Shown: positions 1-11,879 of the stretch, in pieces | Layout: every line of letters begins with the position of its first letter | Numbering within the stretch: position 1 is the stretch's first letter | Assembly: GCF_029784155.1 (NCBI RefSeq) | Contig: NC_073691.1 | Coordinates: forward strand, 136,879,255-136,943,254 | Direction of reading: 5' to 3' | Origin: Uranotaenia lowii | Taxonomy: Eukaryota > Arthropoda > Insecta > Diptera > Culicidae | DNA: 64,000 bases | Program-made: the position numbers and the translations under genes | The notes under the pieces: model-generated | What the model was told of the DNA's origin: nothing | The model's input: the letters and a program-made list of their open reading frames with translations, nothing else | The model's database searches: none

Positions 1-1097
1 TATATCTAAATTTCGAACATACAGGAAAATTTAACATATGTGCTCCTGAGCTGTTTTGCTGTCATGAAATTCTCCTGCAGTTTTAAATCGCTCGACTGCT
101 TTATCAACGGCTAGTATATCATCCAAAACACGGTGATTTTGGTTGGTCGATTTTGCCTAATGTTTACAACTTTTCGTCCGAATAAAAAAGTTGTGACCTA
201 CGTTAAGGTTGCCAGAATTTTCCCAGCACGTATCCAAGCCGGACAAAGCTTGACTATTTTATCTAAAAACCTTGCAAATTCCAGGACTTTGATTTAAAAA
301 TTATCGAACAAAAACCCGGGCAAATTTGGTAATCCAGTAAACCCAGGAATTACTCAACAAAATATCAAGAAAAAAAAACTTGAAATAAAAGAGGTTTTCA
401 TCATTTCTTATCAGCACATTTCAAATCTTACTTTTGTCCTCCATGAAACCTTTAATGATTATTTTTATAAAAATGCTCAAAAAAATCGTTTGGAACGCAT
501 GAAAAAAGCAACACATTTTGTTTTTTAGATTCAATTTGGCAACTAAGGTGAATAAATCCATTTTTTTCCAAATTTTGTATTAAATATCCCGGAAACGCCG
601 GATGAAACCGGGCAACCGAGAGCTACATATGAGCCGTTATAAAACACCAAGGTGAAAAATTTGAACTTAAGTACTTGGATTGTAATTTTAATACTTAAAT
701 TTGGATAATATTGAAATCGTTTGCGAAGATTAATAAAAATTGCGACCTAATTGTAAGTAAGGTTTACCATATTCTAATGTCATTCCATATGCTTCATGAA
801 GTCTACATTGAGCTATTCTATGCTCACTTCAAGAATAATTTAGAGCTAAGATTAATAGTTTCAATGATAAAAAGCCAAATTTTATTACGTTAATTGATTT
901 TTTCTTCTAATAGGGTCATTTTATCGTGCTCAATGGCACATCTTGGATTTAGTCTGAAATAAGTTACCGTATCCTAAAACATAAAAATCAATAATATTAT
1001 TTATTCCACAAGTCATACAACTTCTATTCAACATTCTATTTCTTACTTCGTTACTTTATAAGTGTCTTGAGTGATAACATTAGAATGTGCCTCACAC
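1..1097. other. AT-rich stretch, possible weak MITE at 207-617
   Basis: I see no gene. Positions 207-617 start with GGTTGCC and end with GGCAACC, and both ends carry CCGG-rich sequence (for example around 230 and 590-612). This resembles a short hAT-type MITE, but I could not find a matching target duplication (flanks TACGTTAA and GAGAGCTA). The rest is simple AT-rich sequence. The 60-codon open frame at 711-893 has no recognisable content. Confidence 0.3.
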
Positions 1098-1105
1098 CAT
1101 TAAAC

Positions 1106-1960
1106 TAGGGTTGCCATCCGTCCCGCAAAAGTGGGACATGTCCCGTTTCTTTATTGAATGTCTCGCTGTCCCGCTTTTTACTCAAAATGTCCCGCGCTTT
1201 TTTTCTTAGAAAACTTTTACAAAGTTAACTGACTGAAAACGAAAAAAAAAATAGAACAATTTGAATTCTATGATGAATAGAAAATCATTCAAATCAACTC
1301 TTTTTCAAAATAAGCAGCATTTTTCATAACTTATATAAGGCAATAGAGAATAAATCTAAAACTTTTAGCATTACAGTAAGATTCTGATTTAGTTAATCTC
1401 AAACTTTTAGCATTACAGTAAGATTCTGATTAAGTTAAGTGTTCTAGCAGCACGTAAGCCAATGTATGAAAAAAATATTGTGAAAGTTGCCTCCAGATAA
1501 TTTTTAATGAAAGAATTATAGTGATAAACTTTTTCGCCGGAGTCTTAGTTAAATTTTCAAATATTATACACCACCTTTTTCGACTCAATTGTCCAAAGTA
1601 TATAAATATGGAAGTTTTCTTGATGTTTTCAAACTTTTGAACAAATTACCAAACAAACTAATTTTTTTAAAAAAAATACACAATGGTTTTTAACGCGGTA
1701 TCCACCGTTCACATGTACGACTTGAAATATTTTCTCTCAAATAACGCAAGAACCGTGGAAAAAAAAAGTGCATATCACAAAAATTACAGTAAATATTTAG
1801 AAGTCATGTAAGAAAAACTGAACAAAATCAATCTGCGCAAAAAAACCTTAGTGTACTTCCTATGAACGACTTCGGCTGATGAGCTTTTTTTTTTAATTTC
1901 TTAAATGTTCCGCTTTTTTCCGCTGTGTCCCGCTTTTTCTGAAAGTATCTGGCAAGCCTA
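1106..1960. mobile_element. hAT-type MITE, 8-bp target duplication
   Basis: Termini are TAGGGTTGCCA and TGGCAAGCCTA, an 11-bp inverted repeat with one mismatch. The element is flanked by perfect 8-bp direct repeats CATTAAAC at 1098-1105 and 1961-1968. An 8-bp duplication with short TIRs is the hAT signature. Both ends are rich in GTCCCGC motifs in opposite orientation (1120-1200 and 1905-1940). There is no transposase frame, so it is non-autonomous. A 43-bp tandem duplication lies inside at 1358-1438. Confidence 0.85.
1358..1438. repeat. 43-bp tandem duplication
   Basis: Two near-identical copies begin at 1358 and 1401; each contains ACTTTTAGCATTACAGTAAG. It lies inside the hAT MITE, so it probably arose after that insertion or is a feature of this subfamily. 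Confidence 0.85.
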
Positions 1961-1968
1961 CATTAAAC

Positions 1969-4307
1969 TTAAGAGCATCCTTCTGAAAAAAATGTCCATA
2001 TCCTTTTCAGGAAAACCTTCTTGATATTAAAAATATTTTCATTACAGACAGATCATGTATTTAGTCTCTGAAACTAGACCATTATGGAAGCTAGTCGATA
2101 AGGCAGTTCTGAATCGTGCTGAAAATAGTTTCGGCGAATAGAATTAGAAAAAGAAAAGATAACAGACAGATACCTTGAGTTACTTGGTTCCACTTATTCA
2201 ACTCGATGTTGTTTTACAACACGAAAACTGAAGGATCAAATACAGTAGCAGCTTTTCAATCTTGTGTTTATTGCCTGAATCAACAAAGGTTCAACGAAAA
2301 AAAAAACACGCAGAGACCTTTCCAACATGTTTTGCTTTTTGGTGTTGTTTTTTGCTGACGAGTTCGAAGAAAAAAGCTGAGCATAAGCAAATACTAACAT
2401 TTATGTAAACACCAACAAGTTCGCTCGAATAGACAACAAAAAAAAATTTTCGTTGGCTCAATGAACATTTTCTTGGCTTCCAGAGTTCAGCTTTGTACAG
2501 GATTTCACACTCTGCAGAGCTAGTCAAATTTGGTGGAGCAAAAATAACTTGAGGAATATGAAATCAGGAATAACTGAATTGGCAGAAGGAAAGTGGAATC
2601 AATTTTCTCGTAAAACATGAAAGTCCCCTTTTGATTGTATTTTATATTAAGTTTGGAAATGCACTCAATGGTGTTGTCAATATGAACACTGGTTCAAATT
2701 TGGCATGACACCTTGTACTAGGCCTAGGATCAATTTAAACCTGCAGTGCATAACTTTTTCAAATGTTGGATCGTTTGGGGCACTCTAATGAACAGTAAAT
2801 TTTACAAGGTTCAAAAATCGTGAGATAATTGATTGAAGTTTTTGATTCTCATAGAAAATTTTAAAATGATGATATCACTTGCAAACTTTATTTTGCTTTA
2901 ATTTTCTTATGCCAACACTGTTGTTTCAAAAATATATTTCGGAAAACCATCAATTTTTTTTAATTAACATTTTTATAATTCAGACATCAGTCTGGGCTGT
3001 CGCCTCCACACTCCGTTCTTCTGCACGCCGCCAAAAATGGTTCTTAACACTCGTCGCTCGAATACTCCAAATGTTCGCAGGTCCTTCTCGAGCAATATTC
3101 ACAACTCGTGCCCGTAGAGGACGACCGAAAACTCTGGTTGTCGAAACATACTTTCGAAAATTGAGTCTATCATGATTTGGAGTACTGTTCATCAAATTTG
3201 GAGTTTGCATTTCCAACAAACCTGATGCTACATAGTTGTGTCTTCCATTCAAGAAATCTCTTTCAACGGACAATTCATATCCATGAATCATAATGTTGAC
3301 CGAAGCCCCAAACTTCGGGGTGCCAACAGTGGGATGTTCATTCAATCAAATTGACATGAATAATAAGTTGCCTTCCCCCTTCGGCCAATCATCGGCCAAT
3401 CTTGAAGTACAAACATCAAGCGGTTCCCGGTAATGGTGAAAAGCAATTGGATCATCTTTCAAACATACAAGCTCCTATTCAGAATTTGAGTCATACAATT
3501 CCGCCCTGTTGGAACTGAGAATAATGAAGTAAGTTAGGTACGAACCTTCTCGATATACAAATTTGAAAACAAATTTGAAAAAAAAACTTGCTCCTTCACT
3601 CTGTAAGGCAAAACCGCAGCCTAAAGAAGGCCAAAACAACCGATTAATCATGGTTCATTCGAATTTATTTAAAATACATTAGGATGTTTTGTTTGTTAAT
3701 AACAGCCTATTAGAGGGGTTGAAAGTCGGAACGCCGCGCGCCTTGATGAGACCATGTGGAGGCGCGTTGAAAACCTTCGCGCTGCCAGCTACATGCATAC
3801 GAACATAAATCGATCTATCTAAATAACACCAAGAAGTTCGCTGATCACGTCCACATCCGGCATCATTTTTCTTTCCCAGCGGGGTTGCCCCTCGAGGGTC
3901 ATCCCGGCCAGACCCGAACAGACGCTATATGGTTCGCTTTTGAGGAATCGATGCCTGGTTTTGATGGTTTTGGTTTTTCGAATTCGGACATGAGTGTTTG
4001 AAGGCGAGACATACTAAATCTTAGTATTCCTTTTGCGTCGTGGGAGAATAATTACTGAAAGACGCTCCCACAAGCTTTTTACAGTTGATCTATTAAAGTT
4101 CCGGCTACGCCCATATTGAGCGTTTCATATATGTATGTACATATGTCATTTCCACTTTTCAAGAGCACCCAACTAATATGATTTATACTAAAATCAAACA
4201 TATGTAGCTCTTGATTAAACAAAGTTAAAAACCCCATATTTGAGTGGAACCACTGTAAATATTTAGTACCTTTTTTCATAATTTTACACAAAAATGCTGG
4301 CGCGTCT
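1969..4307. other. No gene seen; possible relic at 2980-3345
   Basis: Mostly AT-rich single-copy-looking sequence. From 2980 to 3345 the composition rises in GC and both strands stay open (121 codons on the minus strand, 98 on the plus). This looks like coding DNA of an old element, but I recognise no domain in either frame. A second GC-rich patch lies at 3720-3960 with no convincing frame. A short duplicated motif, ATCGGCCAATC, is at about 3386-3403. Confidence 0.35.
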
Positions 4308-4796
4308 TAGGGGAGATGAGGGCATAACGAGCACCCAGGGCATAATGAGCACTTCTTTTTCTCTACATGAGTACGTATTTTCTTAAACAAATTTTCAAAA
4401 GGACTTGTTTCGTACTATCCATAGTATTAATTTTTCACCAAAAAAGAAATATCCTTTTCATCTTTACAGAAATGTTGAATAATAACCAGCTAGGTTCTCA
4501 AGTGACGAAAATATTATAATTTTTGAGCACCACCAAATAAGCTTTTATGACCTATAAATCATCTTGATCTGAAATGTTTGCACTGCAACATGATCTACAC
4601 ATTGTTTCTCAATTTTCAACATTATAAAATTATTGATTTTTCACTTTAATCAATTTTAAAATGCTTTTTTACTTTAATTTGTTCACTAGAGGCGAACAGA
4701 GCACTATCAATGAAGGCATAATGAGCATTTTCTGCCGGGGAATCTAGCAGCGAATTCAACTCGATGAAGTCAACTGAATAATAGAGTTACAGCGTC

Positions 4797-4868
4797 TGTC
4801 GATTTGGCCTATTGGTAAGGTGTCGGAGAGGTAATCAGTAGACTCGAGTTCGATTCCTGTTCGAGGGG
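4797..4868 (+). repeat. tRNA-like segment, left arm
   Basis: It contains an A-box-like TGGCCTATTGG and, about 42 bases later, a B-box-like AGTTCGATTCC, the spacing of an internal pol III promoter. CCT and AGG can pair as a D stem, but I could not fold a proper anticodon arm or acceptor stem, so it is not a functional tRNA gene. The same sequence occurs inverted at 5100-5173. Confidence 0.6.
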
Positions 4869-5099
4869 ATTTTTTTGCACATACCATTCATGATTGATTT
4901 TTTTTTTGTTACATTATACGGCTAATAGCATCAAAGCATCATCCGTCAAACAAAACACCAGAAACATAATGTATGAGCATGTGTAAATTCTTTGAATTCT
5001 ACAAACAGACCTAGATTATTTTGTTATTACTTTGTTTGTTGAATCTACGCCTCACCGTTTAGTGCAATCATGATCATGAATGATAAATGAAAAAAATTA

Positions 5100-5173
5100 C
5101 CTCGACCAGGAATCGAACTCGAGCCTACTGATTACCTCTCCGACATCTTACCAATAGGCCAAATCGTCAGACG
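5100..5173 (-). repeat. tRNA-like segment, right arm
   Basis: Reverse complement of the left-arm segment with only a few substitutions. It again keeps the A-box-like and B-box-like motifs, read on the minus strand. A transcript across both arms would fold into a long hairpin. Confidence 0.6.
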
Positions 5174-5519
5174 ATACAAGTGAAGCTGTAGCTCTATTAC
5201 TCAGTTGACTTCATCGAGTCGAATTTGCTGCTAGAATCCCCGGCAGAAAACGCTCATTATGCCTCCATTAATGGTGCTCATACTGCCTCAGGGGGTTTCT
5301 CATTATGCCTCTACAGTGACTGGTTTTGGGCTTCCGGCAAAAATTTTTAAAATGCATTTTTAGACGTTTTTATCTATTTTTTCAAGTTTCATCCAATTAG
5401 GCAATAGACTATTTGAGTGTCTGAACACGAAACAATGATGTAATTCACATATTACAGCTGTTCTCTATGGTTAAATAAGCGTTTTCCTTATGATGGCCAT
5501 TATGCCCCCATCTCCCCTA

Positions 5520-6474
5520 TACACCTGTAAATAGGCTAGTTAATTTATTTTATTTCCAGTAATAGAAAATCAAAATTATAGATGATGATACATGAAAAGA
5601 TCAAAACTAGAGCGCGTTGGGCTAATGAAAGCAAATATGTAGAAGGTAAACATCTTGAAGAAAATGTTCCTGAATGTGCCTAGCGGGTTACAACCAATTT
5701 TTCCTCAGTTTTGGAAATGATTAACACTGATCCATAGCTATATTTTTATGTTTTTTTTTGTTTGTTAAAATTGGTCCAAAATTAACTGAAAAATTTCAAC
5801 ATATATGAAAAGTAAATATAGTACATATTTTTTTTATTGTTGTCGTACTTTCTAAACCTGCCTTTCGATTGGATGTACGATTTTTCTCTCCTTCCTAACT
5901 TAGGATTTTTTTCTCAAAAAATCAATCCAGAATGGTGGTAGCTCTATGACTGCCAATCTTATTTTTAAGTTCGAATAACACATTTACCAAGGGTTTCTCA
6001 GGCTACCAAATCGATCATTTTTCGAAAAATAGGCCCATTTCCAATAATGTTATGTTTTAGGCTTCTCTTAGCTGTAACTTTTGTTAACCGTTAGTCAAAC
6101 AGTTTTTAGTAACAAGAATAGATAAATAACATATTTTTAATCAATTAGCAAAAAAAAAACAACTATCTACTCGATGCAATTTCATGACTTTTTTAATATA
6201 CCCCGTCTAAAGACGGACATGAGAGATACGACGGAGGTAGAAGCCTTTTCAATAAATTTTGTCGAAATTTACTTTTCCTAAGATCCAGGCAATATGGTTG
6301 TAAATTATTTTTTTTCGAAATGTTGATAAAAAACACTTTTTTAAGATCTATTCAAACCAGCTTTGTCATTTTTGCTAAAATTTATGAAATGAAATAATGT
6401 CATTAGAAGCTTTAAAAACATACGCATTTCTGATGCAATTTTCACCAATCTAGTATTTTTTCATGCTGTTCGCT
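5520..6474. repeat. Diverged dispersed repeat, copy 1 (about 5690-6160)
   Basis: Positions about 5690-6160 share ordered blocks with about 26960-27430: TTAACTGA then ATTTCAAC, TTGTTGTCGT, CTCAAAAAATCAATCC versus CTCGAAAATCAATCC, and AGCTGTAACTTTTGTTAACC versus AGCTGTAGCTTTTAACAAC. The order and spacing are kept but divergence is high. No ends or coding content are recognised. The flanking sequence is AT-rich and unassigned. Confidence 0.45.
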
Positions 6475-7435
6475 CGACGCACCTGATTATTTATTTGATT
6501 AGATACCAAAGCTGTCCTCTCAACACACTCTCCGTTTTAAATGGGGAAGCTGTATTTACGATTTTTTTGTCAATGCTAAACAATCCTGTCAACTCACTTT
6601 AAGTTTTGAATAATACATTTGAGCTTTTATCTCCTATATGTATACGTTTGTAGTCGTTTATTACAAGTTTTCTTAAAGCCTTCCTCTCGACACGCCTTTT
6701 CCTAATTTTAAACTTTCTTCTCAACTTGCATCAAAGTTGAATATAATCTAAAGCTGTTTACTTATCTCGCTTGATTTTCAAATTTATATGATATTGTAGT
6801 TGTCTTTATATGTTAACTTTCAAACTCGACTCATAATTGAATCTTATCGCAAGCTGTTCTCTCAACTCGCTTAATATTCTCAACCAACTTTTTTTACTTA
6901 TTCCAAGCTGTCTTCTCGACTCGCTTTAAATTTCAACCTTATCTCAAGCTGTTCCCTCGATCTACCTGATCATCAATTTAATAAGATATGTCCTCTCGAT
7001 CCGCCTTATTTCCAAATATTTCTTTTTCAAGCTTTCTACCCAATCCGCTTGTTTTCCGACTAGATAAAACACATAGACTGTCCTTGATCTCGCCTTCTGT
7101 TTCCAAGCTATCTTCTCAACCCATTTGAAATTTCTATCGATGCTTTCAGGCTGTTCTCTCAACTCGTCTTACGATTTCAAGCTGTCCTCATCAACTAGCT
7201 TGAAAATTCTATCGATTCTTTCAGGCTGTCCTCTCAACTCGCCATTCAGATTCAAGCTGTCCTCTCAACTCGCTTGAAAATTGAATTCATACTGTTAGGC
7301 TGTCCTCTCAACTCGCTTTTCGATTTATAGCTGTCCTCTCAACTCGCTTTAAATTTTTATTAATACGTTCAGACTGTCCTCTCAACTCGTTTTTCTACTT
7401 CAAGCTGTCTCCTCAACTGAAAAAAACATATTTCA
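6475..7435. repeat. Degenerate minisatellite, core CTGTCCTCTCAACTCGCTT
   Basis: About 20 copies of a core close to CTGTCCTCTCAACTCGCTT occur, spaced roughly 27-70 bases. The copies at 7220-7400 are nearly perfect and alternate between a shorter and a longer spacer. Copies to the left (6510, 6583, 6672, 6860, 6908, 6948) are progressively worse. The higher-order unit on the right is probably about 75 bases, made of two cores (TTCAAGCTG... and TTCAGGCTG...). The array stops about 130 bases before the LINE at 7564. Confidence 0.85.
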
Positions 7436-7563
7436 AAGTTGTTAAATTAATCTAGAGTTTTTAGGAAATGACACATAATTTTAAATTTATTTATTTAAAT
7501 GTTCGAGTGAGATTTCAGAAAAACATGCAAACAAATTGGAATAAAACATATTGATAAACCTTT

Positions 7564-8608
7564 ACCGAAACATGGCTTAATGACCGTACCCTCTCCAGTC
7601 AGATTGTTGGCCAAGATTATACAGTGTTTCGTTGCGACCGTAGCCCCCTCAACAGCAAAAAATCTACTGGTGGTGGTGTTGTTACTTGCCGTTAGATCTA
7701 AACTCCCGGCTGTGCTTATCGAAGACGTTTCCTGGGACGATCTGGAGATTCTTTGGACCCGCATTGATCTAGGTAATCGGAAACTCTATCTATGCGTAGT
7801 GTACGTGCCTCCTGATCGTTCTGGCGACCTGGTTTTAGCAGAGTCCTTTTCGCGTTGCCTGTCTAAAGTCAGCTCCTTTTGCTCTCCTGAGGATGACATT
7901 CTTATCATTGGCGACTTCAACATGCCCGGTCTAAAATGGTGCTCCTCTCGAAGTGGCTTTCTGTTTCCAGATCCTGTGCACTCTTCGTTCTCGGCATCTT
8001 CTAGCGTATACTTAGACGCCCTGAGTACAGCGACTCTACGTCAGATAAATAATATTGAGAATGAAAACGGACGTATGCTCGACCTCTGTTTCGTTAACGA
8101 AGGTTTCTGGATTCCGACGATTGACTTAGCTTCCGCTCCCCTTGTCAAAGCTGTTCCACATCACCTTGCCTTAGTGGTCTCTTTCGCTGCTGCAAGGAAA
8201 TTACTCCAGTGAAGAAAACGGCATCCTTCTATCAAGATTTCAAGAACGTGGATTTCGAAACTATATCTCTCGTTCTTGAGTCCATCGATTGGGAAGTTGA
8301 GCTCGATCCTTCTGATCCAAATGCAGCTGCTGAGACTTTTTCGAACATTCTTAACTACGTTATTGATCGCCATGTTCCGAAACGTAGGCTAGCTACTGAT
8401 CTACGGGCTCCCTGGGTCACTAAAGAACTGCGGCGACTGAAAACGGCCAAGAAACGTGCACTCCGAAACTACAACAAGCACAAATCCCCTTACACTAAGG
8501 GAGAATACCGCAAACTGAACTCTGCTTATAAAAAAAGTCAGTAAGCGTAGCTACTTGAATTATCTAAATCGGTTACAAAGGAATTTCAAGACCAGTCCGA
8601 AATCTTTT
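7564..8608 (+). pseudogene. LINE endonuclease and linker, frameshifted
   Basis: The APE endonuclease starts in one frame (ETWLND at 7567), shifts near 7685-7700, and continues to a stop at 8210-8212. It includes VVYVPPDR, the catalytic motif GDFNMPG at about 7911, and a PHHLALV motif at about 8155 (the SDH position, serine-aspartate replaced). A further shift leads to the linker at 8209-8544, which has the usual basic segment (LRRLKTAKKRALRNYNKHK). Another shift at about 8530 opens a frame with SFWKHVKNQR. At least three frameshifts separate it from the RT frame. Confidence 0.85.
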
Positions 8609-10322
8609 TGGAAGCACGTAAAAAATCAACGGTAGAACCAGGGCTTTCGTCCTACATGTTCCTTGACAGCGACACAGCGAATTCTGATCCAGAAATTTGT
8701 GAACTTTTTGCCGAAAAATTTTCTAGTATTTTCACAACTGGGGGAATTTCCTTGGAGCAACTGGCCAGAGCTGTAGGGAATATATCACCCCTAGGGTCAT
8801 CTTTGAATGGTATTCTGGTCGACGATGCAGCCATCCTAAAAGCGACAGCTAAGCTAAAAAAATCATCTTCTACGGGCCCGAACGGTATACCAGCTACCAT
8901 TTTGAAGCGTTTTATGCCATCTTTGCTGACACCTATCAGGCATACCTTTCAATCATCGCTGGACGGCGGAATCTTTCCTTCATTGTGGAAAGAAGCTCAC
9001 ATGTTTCCTGTCCACAAAAAAGGAGATAAGAGAGACGTGAGCAACTATCGTGGAATCTCCGCTCTATGCGCGATCGCCAAATTGTTTGAACTAGTTGTTT
9101 TGGATCCCATTTTCTCATTTTGCAAGCATCACTTCTCCAACGATCAGCACGGGTTCATGCCTAAAAGATCAACGACTACAAACCTACTGAGCTTTACATC
9201 GTTCGTGCAGGGCAGCTTTGCCAAGAAAAGACAAAAAGGCGCCATTTACACAGATCTCTCTGCTGCGTTCGATAAGGTGAACCACGAAATTGCAATCGAA
9301 CGTTTAGGCTTCTGTGGTTCCCTACTGGATTGGTTCCGGAGTTACTTAATGGGACGAAAGTTATCGGTTCGTACTGGTGAATCCTTTTCTAGGCAGTTCG
9401 TTGCTTCTTCAGGAGTGCCTCAAGGAAGTCATTTGGGACCGATCATTTTCGTGATCTATTTTAACGATGTACTCTCGCTCCTCGGTGGCACAAAGCTCGC
9501 TTATGCCGATGACCTGAAACTTTTTCACACTATAAACGGCCAAGACGACATCAACTTCCTCCAACAGCAATTCACCGCTTTTGCTCACCGGTGCGATATC
9601 AACTGCTTGCCCTTGAACAGCAGTAAATGCTCGGTAATATCGTTTACCCGTAAGCGGCATCCTCTTCATGCAGAGTACATCCTCGGAGACCAAACCATCA
9701 CCCGGGTGGACCATATCAACGATCTGGGCGTTATTCTCGACCGACGGCTGGAGTTCAAGATTCATACGAACTATGTTGTCGACAAAGCTTCTCGAAGCCT
9801 TGGATTCTTGTTTCGTATGGCCAAAGATTTCAAAGACGTATATTGCCTGAAAAGTCTTTATTGTTGCATAATTCGTTCTATTCTCGAGTACGCTTCAGCT
9901 GTTTGGTGCCCTTTCTACCAGAACGGAGCTGAAAGAATCGAGGCTATCCAACGGCGTTTCTTGCGGTACGCTCTACGACACCTAAACTGGCAAGATCCGT
10001 TCCGTTTACCAAGCTATGAAAAACGCTGCCGTCTCACGTCTGCACGCTTCAAGCACGCCGAAATGCTACACGTGCTCTAGTTGTAGCGGACCTTCTCACA
10101 GCTAGAATCGACTGCCCCGAACTGTTGGAGGCCATACCTCTCAGCGTACGACCCCGAGGATTACGAAACCAGAACCTGCAGCTCTACGTTCCGATTCGCC
10201 TGAACAATTACAAGGCTAACAGCGCTTTCATCGGCATTCTAAAAACTTTTAATCGGTATTCCGAACATTTCGACTTCGACGTCTCAAGGAACGTATTCCG
10301 AAGAAAAATTTTAAGTGTATGA
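8608..10322 (+). pseudogene. LINE reverse transcriptase
   Basis: A 490-codon open frame (8608-10080) holds a full RT domain. Motifs in order: FPVHKKGDKRDVSNYRGIS (block 1), DQHGFMPKRST, TDLSAAFDKVNHE (motif A), GVPQGSHLGP (motif B) and YADD at residues 299-302 (catalytic aspartates intact). The C-terminus is cut by a stop at 10078-10080. It continues in the next frame to 10322 (LRNQNLQLYVPIRLNNYK and FDVSRNVFRRKIL), so one frameshift removed the last 80 or so residues. No RNase H domain is seen. The upstream endonuclease is broken, so this is a dead copy despite the long frame. Confidence 0.9.
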
Positions 10323-10435
10323 AGTATTGTTTAGTCTCATGTTGATATTAATTTTAATTTGTTAGTTAGTAATCATTAGGATCAACATGTGATCCGTTGA
10401 TGTTTTAAACAATAAACAATAAACAATAAACCTTT

Positions 10436-11110
10436 CTGTAATTTTTTTTTTCCAAAAATCGCTGTTTTATACAGATTTGATTTTTTTTTATATTCATTAT
10501 TACCAATGAAAAATGTTCAGTAGAAGTTCGCTAAAAGGTGTTGGAATGAACTGAAAATTTCAAATATTTAGTTATACAGCAAGTTGCAAAAAGTGGATTT
10601 TTACAGCACGAGTTGTAAATTTGTACAACGAGGCTTTTCGAGTATGATAACTACGTGGAGGGCCGGAAAAATCGAGTTTTGCAACGTGTTGCATACAAAA
10701 TTTGATTCTTATTCAAAAAACTCCATTAAAATGCATCACCCAAGCGACAAGAAGCATGTCTAAACACCTAATCGTAGGTGGATGACCATGCCCATAACTC
10801 TTGACATCTCTATTTCGAAGTATAATTAAAATAATCAGGCATGGTTTTTGAAGCCTGCAAAACGATTTCAAATCAGCTGATGATTTTAGATAATAATAAA
10901 ATATCAAGGTTTCTTCTTTTTGCTTTTTTATTGGATTCTCCGGATTTTGAGTTGAAATTTATGCAAATCCGTAAACCTTACTGTAGGTGTTTTAAGTAAT
11001 GAAATCATTTACGAACGCTGTTTATAAATTACAGGTTTCCTCTATCTGTTAATATATTTCTTTTTAAACTCTTCCAGACTAACCTGATGGCATTTTTCTT
11101 GGGTATCACA
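10436..11110. repeat. AT-rich stretch with dispersed repeat (about 10570-10700)
   Basis: Positions 10570-10700 and 17925-18020 share ordered blocks: AAGTTGCAAAAAGTGGATTT versus AAGTTATAAAGAGTGGATTT, then CAGCACGAGTT versus TAGCATGAAGTT, then AAAATCGAGTTTTGCAACG versus AAAATCGAATTTGCAACG. Nothing else is recognised here. Confidence 0.4.
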
Positions 11111-11879
11111 TCCCAAGTAACAATTTAAGCTTTATTATGGTCAGCAAAATGTCGTTTGGACCATAGCATTAATCTTCATAAAAAGCTAAAGTACATTCTA
11201 TAACATCACCTGGACTCTAATAAAGCCAAATTTAGGCTATTTGGCCCTATCCTAGGAACGTCATCATGACCAATCATTGTTAGTCATCAATATTGGTCAC
11301 CAAAGCTTTTAAAAAGCTATTATAAAACATGTTAGAAATTTTTGTTTTTTTCGGTTCTGTCAGTTCTCGGAGTTTTTTTTTTGTTTTTTCCAGCAACCGT
11401 AATGGTTGATGAATGATGATTGCATTATTCAGATATAAATCTGGTAAAATTAATAGCTAAAAAACCAATGTTTTACCCATATAATGAGCGTCTTTTCTAC
11501 TGCCAGTCAAGATTTTAGGTAAAATGTATATGAAATAGTATCTTAAAATAAATGCGCCTCGTCAAATCTGATGGTCAATCATGATGGGATTGATGGAAAA
11601 AAGGCCTGAAAAAATATTTTCCAATGCTGGCATTGTGAATCCATCAACATGGCGTCATTTTGTACCCTTCGATTTTGCAACCAACATGGCGTGAGTCAAT
11701 TCATAGTTTTATTATGGTTTAATGATGACCCCAAAAAAAGCTACGATTTGACGTTTCTCTCGCAAGCAAACCAATTACACGCTAAGGTTGAGTTGCTCAT
11801 TTCTGAGTTGTTAATCATTAGTACAGTAAATGAGGACAGACTTTTTGAATAAAAAGGGATTGGTTTTCAATGACCCGTG

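Larger units (their letters stand above)
4310..5517. mobile_element. TA-flanked foldback element with tRNA-like arms
   Basis: The ends are GGGGAGATGAGGGCATAA and its near-exact reverse complement at 5500-5517, flanked by TA on both sides (4308-4309 and 5518-5519). That fits a non-autonomous Tc1/mariner-type element. The inner sequence is also palindromic: the block around 4690-4880 (GAGCATTTTCTGCCGGGG, then the tRNA-like segment) recurs inverted at about 5100-5265. The motif GGGCATAATGAGCAC repeats near each end. There is no transposase frame. Relics of the same family lie at 20205-20535 and 50580-50816. Confidence 0.85.
7564..10425 (+). mobile_element. 5'-truncated APE-type LINE
   Basis: A non-LTR retrotransposon entered at the endonuclease (ETWLND at 7567) and running through reverse transcriptase to a tail of TAAACAA-type repeats at about 10408-10430. 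The sequence ATAAACCTTT at 7554-7563 recurs at 10426-10435, a 10-bp target duplication whose first half merges with the tail. The 5' end, including ORF1 and the start of the endonuclease, is missing. The clade is uncertain; it belongs to the Jockey/CR1/I group that has APE endonuclease. Several frameshifts make the element dead. Confidence 0.9.

Noticed and set aside
207..617. Confident hAT MITE
   Set aside because: Ends GGTTGCC/GGCAACC look right, but no matching target duplication could be found, so it is only mentioned as possible.
2879..3345. Overlapping open frames on both strands as host genes
   Set aside because: No start context, domain, signal peptide or poly(A) signal; open frames on both strands of a GC-richer patch are expected by composition.
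4797..5173. Two tRNA genes in opposite orientation
   Set aside because: A-box and B-box-like motifs are present, but no acceptor stem or anticodon arm can be folded and the copies lie inside a transposable element. Kept as tRNA-like repeats.
6475..7435. CRISPR-like array
   Set aside because: Repeats are degenerate with irregular spacing and similar spacers, in a clearly eukaryotic context; it is a minisatellite.
7495..7764. Minus-strand 89-codon frame
   Set aside because: Shadow of the LINE endonuclease on the plus strand. The same applies to minus-strand frames at 8161-9765.
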